Shown here one piece after another: positions 30,567 through 31,283 of a stretch of 31,283 bases of DNA (within the stretch, counting starts at the first letter, position 1; the number at the start of each line of letters is the position of its first letter). The DNA comes from an uncultured Fretibacterium sp. (lineage in GTDB: Bacteria; Synergistota; Synergistia; Synergistales; Aminobacteriaceae). The notes under the pieces are model-generated. The model searched no databases, had not been told where the DNA came from, and saw only the letters and a program-made list of their open reading frames with translations. The stretch spans positions 1 through 31,283 of the forward strand of contig CAJPSE010000001.1 of the NCBI GenBank assembly GCA_905373185.1, given 5' to 3'. Both the position numbers and the translations under genes were made by a program.

Positions 30567-31283
30567 CTACAGCGCCTCGGCCTTGTAGGAGCTGCGGACG
30601 AACGGCCCGGAGGCCACCCGCGCGAAGCCGAGCTCCAGCGCCTTGACGCGATAGAACTCGAACGTCTCGGGGGTGACGTACTCGTACACCGCGATGTGCC
30701 GCGAGGTCGGCTGGAGGTACTGCCCCACGGTCAGCATGTCGCAGTCCCCCTCCCTGAGCCGCTTCATGACGTCGATCACCTCGTCCTCCCGCTCGCCGAG
30801 CCCGACCATGATGCCCGATTTCGTCTTGAATCCCTTCTCCTTCGCGTAGCGGAGGACGGCCAGGGACCGCTCGAAGTCCGCCTGCGGGCGGACCTTGAAG
30901 TACAGGGAGGGCACCGTCTCCACGTTGTGGTTCAGGACGTCCGGGCGCTCCGCCAGGATGATGTCCAGCAGGTCCTCGCGCCCCTGCATGTCCGGGATCA
31001 GCAGCTCGACGGTCGTGTCCGGGCACTGTGCCCGGAGCTCCCGGAGGCAGGCGGCGAACTGCCCCGCGCCCTGGTCGGGGAGGTCGTCCCGCGTGACGGA
31101 GGTGACGACGGCATGGCGTAGCTTCAGCGAGCGGACGGCCCTGGCGACGTGCTCCGGTTCCAGCGGGTCCACGGGATCGGGGAGCTCCCGGCTGACGTTA
31201 CAGAAGGTGCAGTTGCGCGTGCAGTTCCGGCCCAGGATGATGAAGGTCGCCGTCCTCTTGCCGTAGCACTCCATGCGGTTCGG
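30567..31283 (-). CDS. lipA: lipoyl synthase (partial, N-terminus beyond right edge)
   Basis: Radical-SAM enzyme inserting two sulfurs into octanoyl groups on carrier proteins. The window holds the C-terminal 238 codons, open to the edge. They start PNRMECYGKRTATFIILG, the end of the auxiliary-cluster region, then the radical-SAM cluster CTRNCTFCNV, TSVTRDDLPDQGAGQFA, ELLIPDMQG, VLNHNVETVP, KTKSGIMVGLGE, and the closing SGPFVRSSYKAE, whose RSSY serine ligates the auxiliary cluster. The internal ATG at 31274 is not the real start. It converges on the GT-C gene. It implies lipoylated dehydrogenase or glycine-cleavage complexes in this organism. Confidence 0.95.
   Translation of the reverse strand, partial: PNRMECYGKRTATFIILGRNCTRNCTFCNVSRELPDPVDPLEPEHVARAVRSLKLRHAVVTSVTRDDLPDQGAGQFAACLRELRAQCPDTTVELLIPDMQGREDLLDIILAERPDVLNHNVETVPSLYFKVRPQADFERSLAVLRYAKEKGFKTKSGIMVGLGEREDEVIDVMKRLREGDCDMLTVGQYLQPTSRHIAVYEYVTPETFEFYRVKALELGFARVASGPFVRSSYKAEAL

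Noticed and set aside
1..31283. CRISPR array, rRNA, tRNA or transposase
   Set aside because: No regularly spaced repeats of CRISPR size, no recognisable RNA gene and no transposase-like frame were found on reading.

Overview
The window looks like chromosome of a GC-rich, diderm, probably anaerobic amino-acid- or peptide-fermenting bacterium. The evidence is the mix of genes: a periplasmic adaptor with an ABC-2 exporter, several peptidases, an Na+-driven amino-acid transporter, a phosphate butyryltransferase-type acyltransferase and lipoyl synthase. Synergistota would fit, but that is a guess from gene content and was not tested. About two dozen protein genes are supported. I found no rRNA, tRNA, CRISPR array or transposase.

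Layout. (1) 1-3349, minus: two ABC-2 permeases and a YbhG/HlyD-type adaptor cut by the left edge. (2) 3.6-8.9 kb: a block of visibly lower GC. Sample lines run about 42-57% GC, against well over 60% in most of the window. A LysR regulator faces a minus-strand operon of an M20 hydrolase, an NSS transporter, a 36-residue MetS-type small subunit and an M24 peptidase: a compact uptake-and-hydrolysis unit that looks acquired. A long perfect hairpin sits at its left border. (3) 9.2-13.5 kb, plus: a CHASE4-HAMP-PAS-GGDEF-EAL protein overlapping by 4 nt an exported 5'-nucleotidase-family protein whose metal ligands are all substituted. A strong terminator follows. (4) 13.6-14.2 kb, minus: a PmtA-like methyltransferase. 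(5) 14.2-14.7 kb: a gene-free stretch full of inverted and tandem repeats. (6) 14.7-15.4 kb: a cysteine-free sirtuin. (7) 15.5-19.7 kb, plus: a good promoter and a folded leader before modC-like, modA-like, modB-like and modD genes, with a GH114-type exported protein 3 nt after modD. A 19-bp hairpin closes this unit. (8) 27.0-19.8 kb, minus: proB, proA, a ClC antiporter, ptb and an S9 peptidase. (9) 27.2-30.5 kb, plus: an isochorismatase-family hydrolase, a SEL1/OB-fold exported protein and a GT-C membrane protein. (10) 30.6 kb to the edge, minus: lipoyl synthase, cut by the right edge.

The observations most worth following are the catalytically stripped 5'-nucleotidase coupled to a c-di-GMP enzyme, the 18-bp bulged stem at the start of the mod transcript, the short tandem-repeat arrays (mostly 13-bp units) upstream of several genes, the inverted-repeat element before the sirtuin, and the MetS-containing low-GC island.
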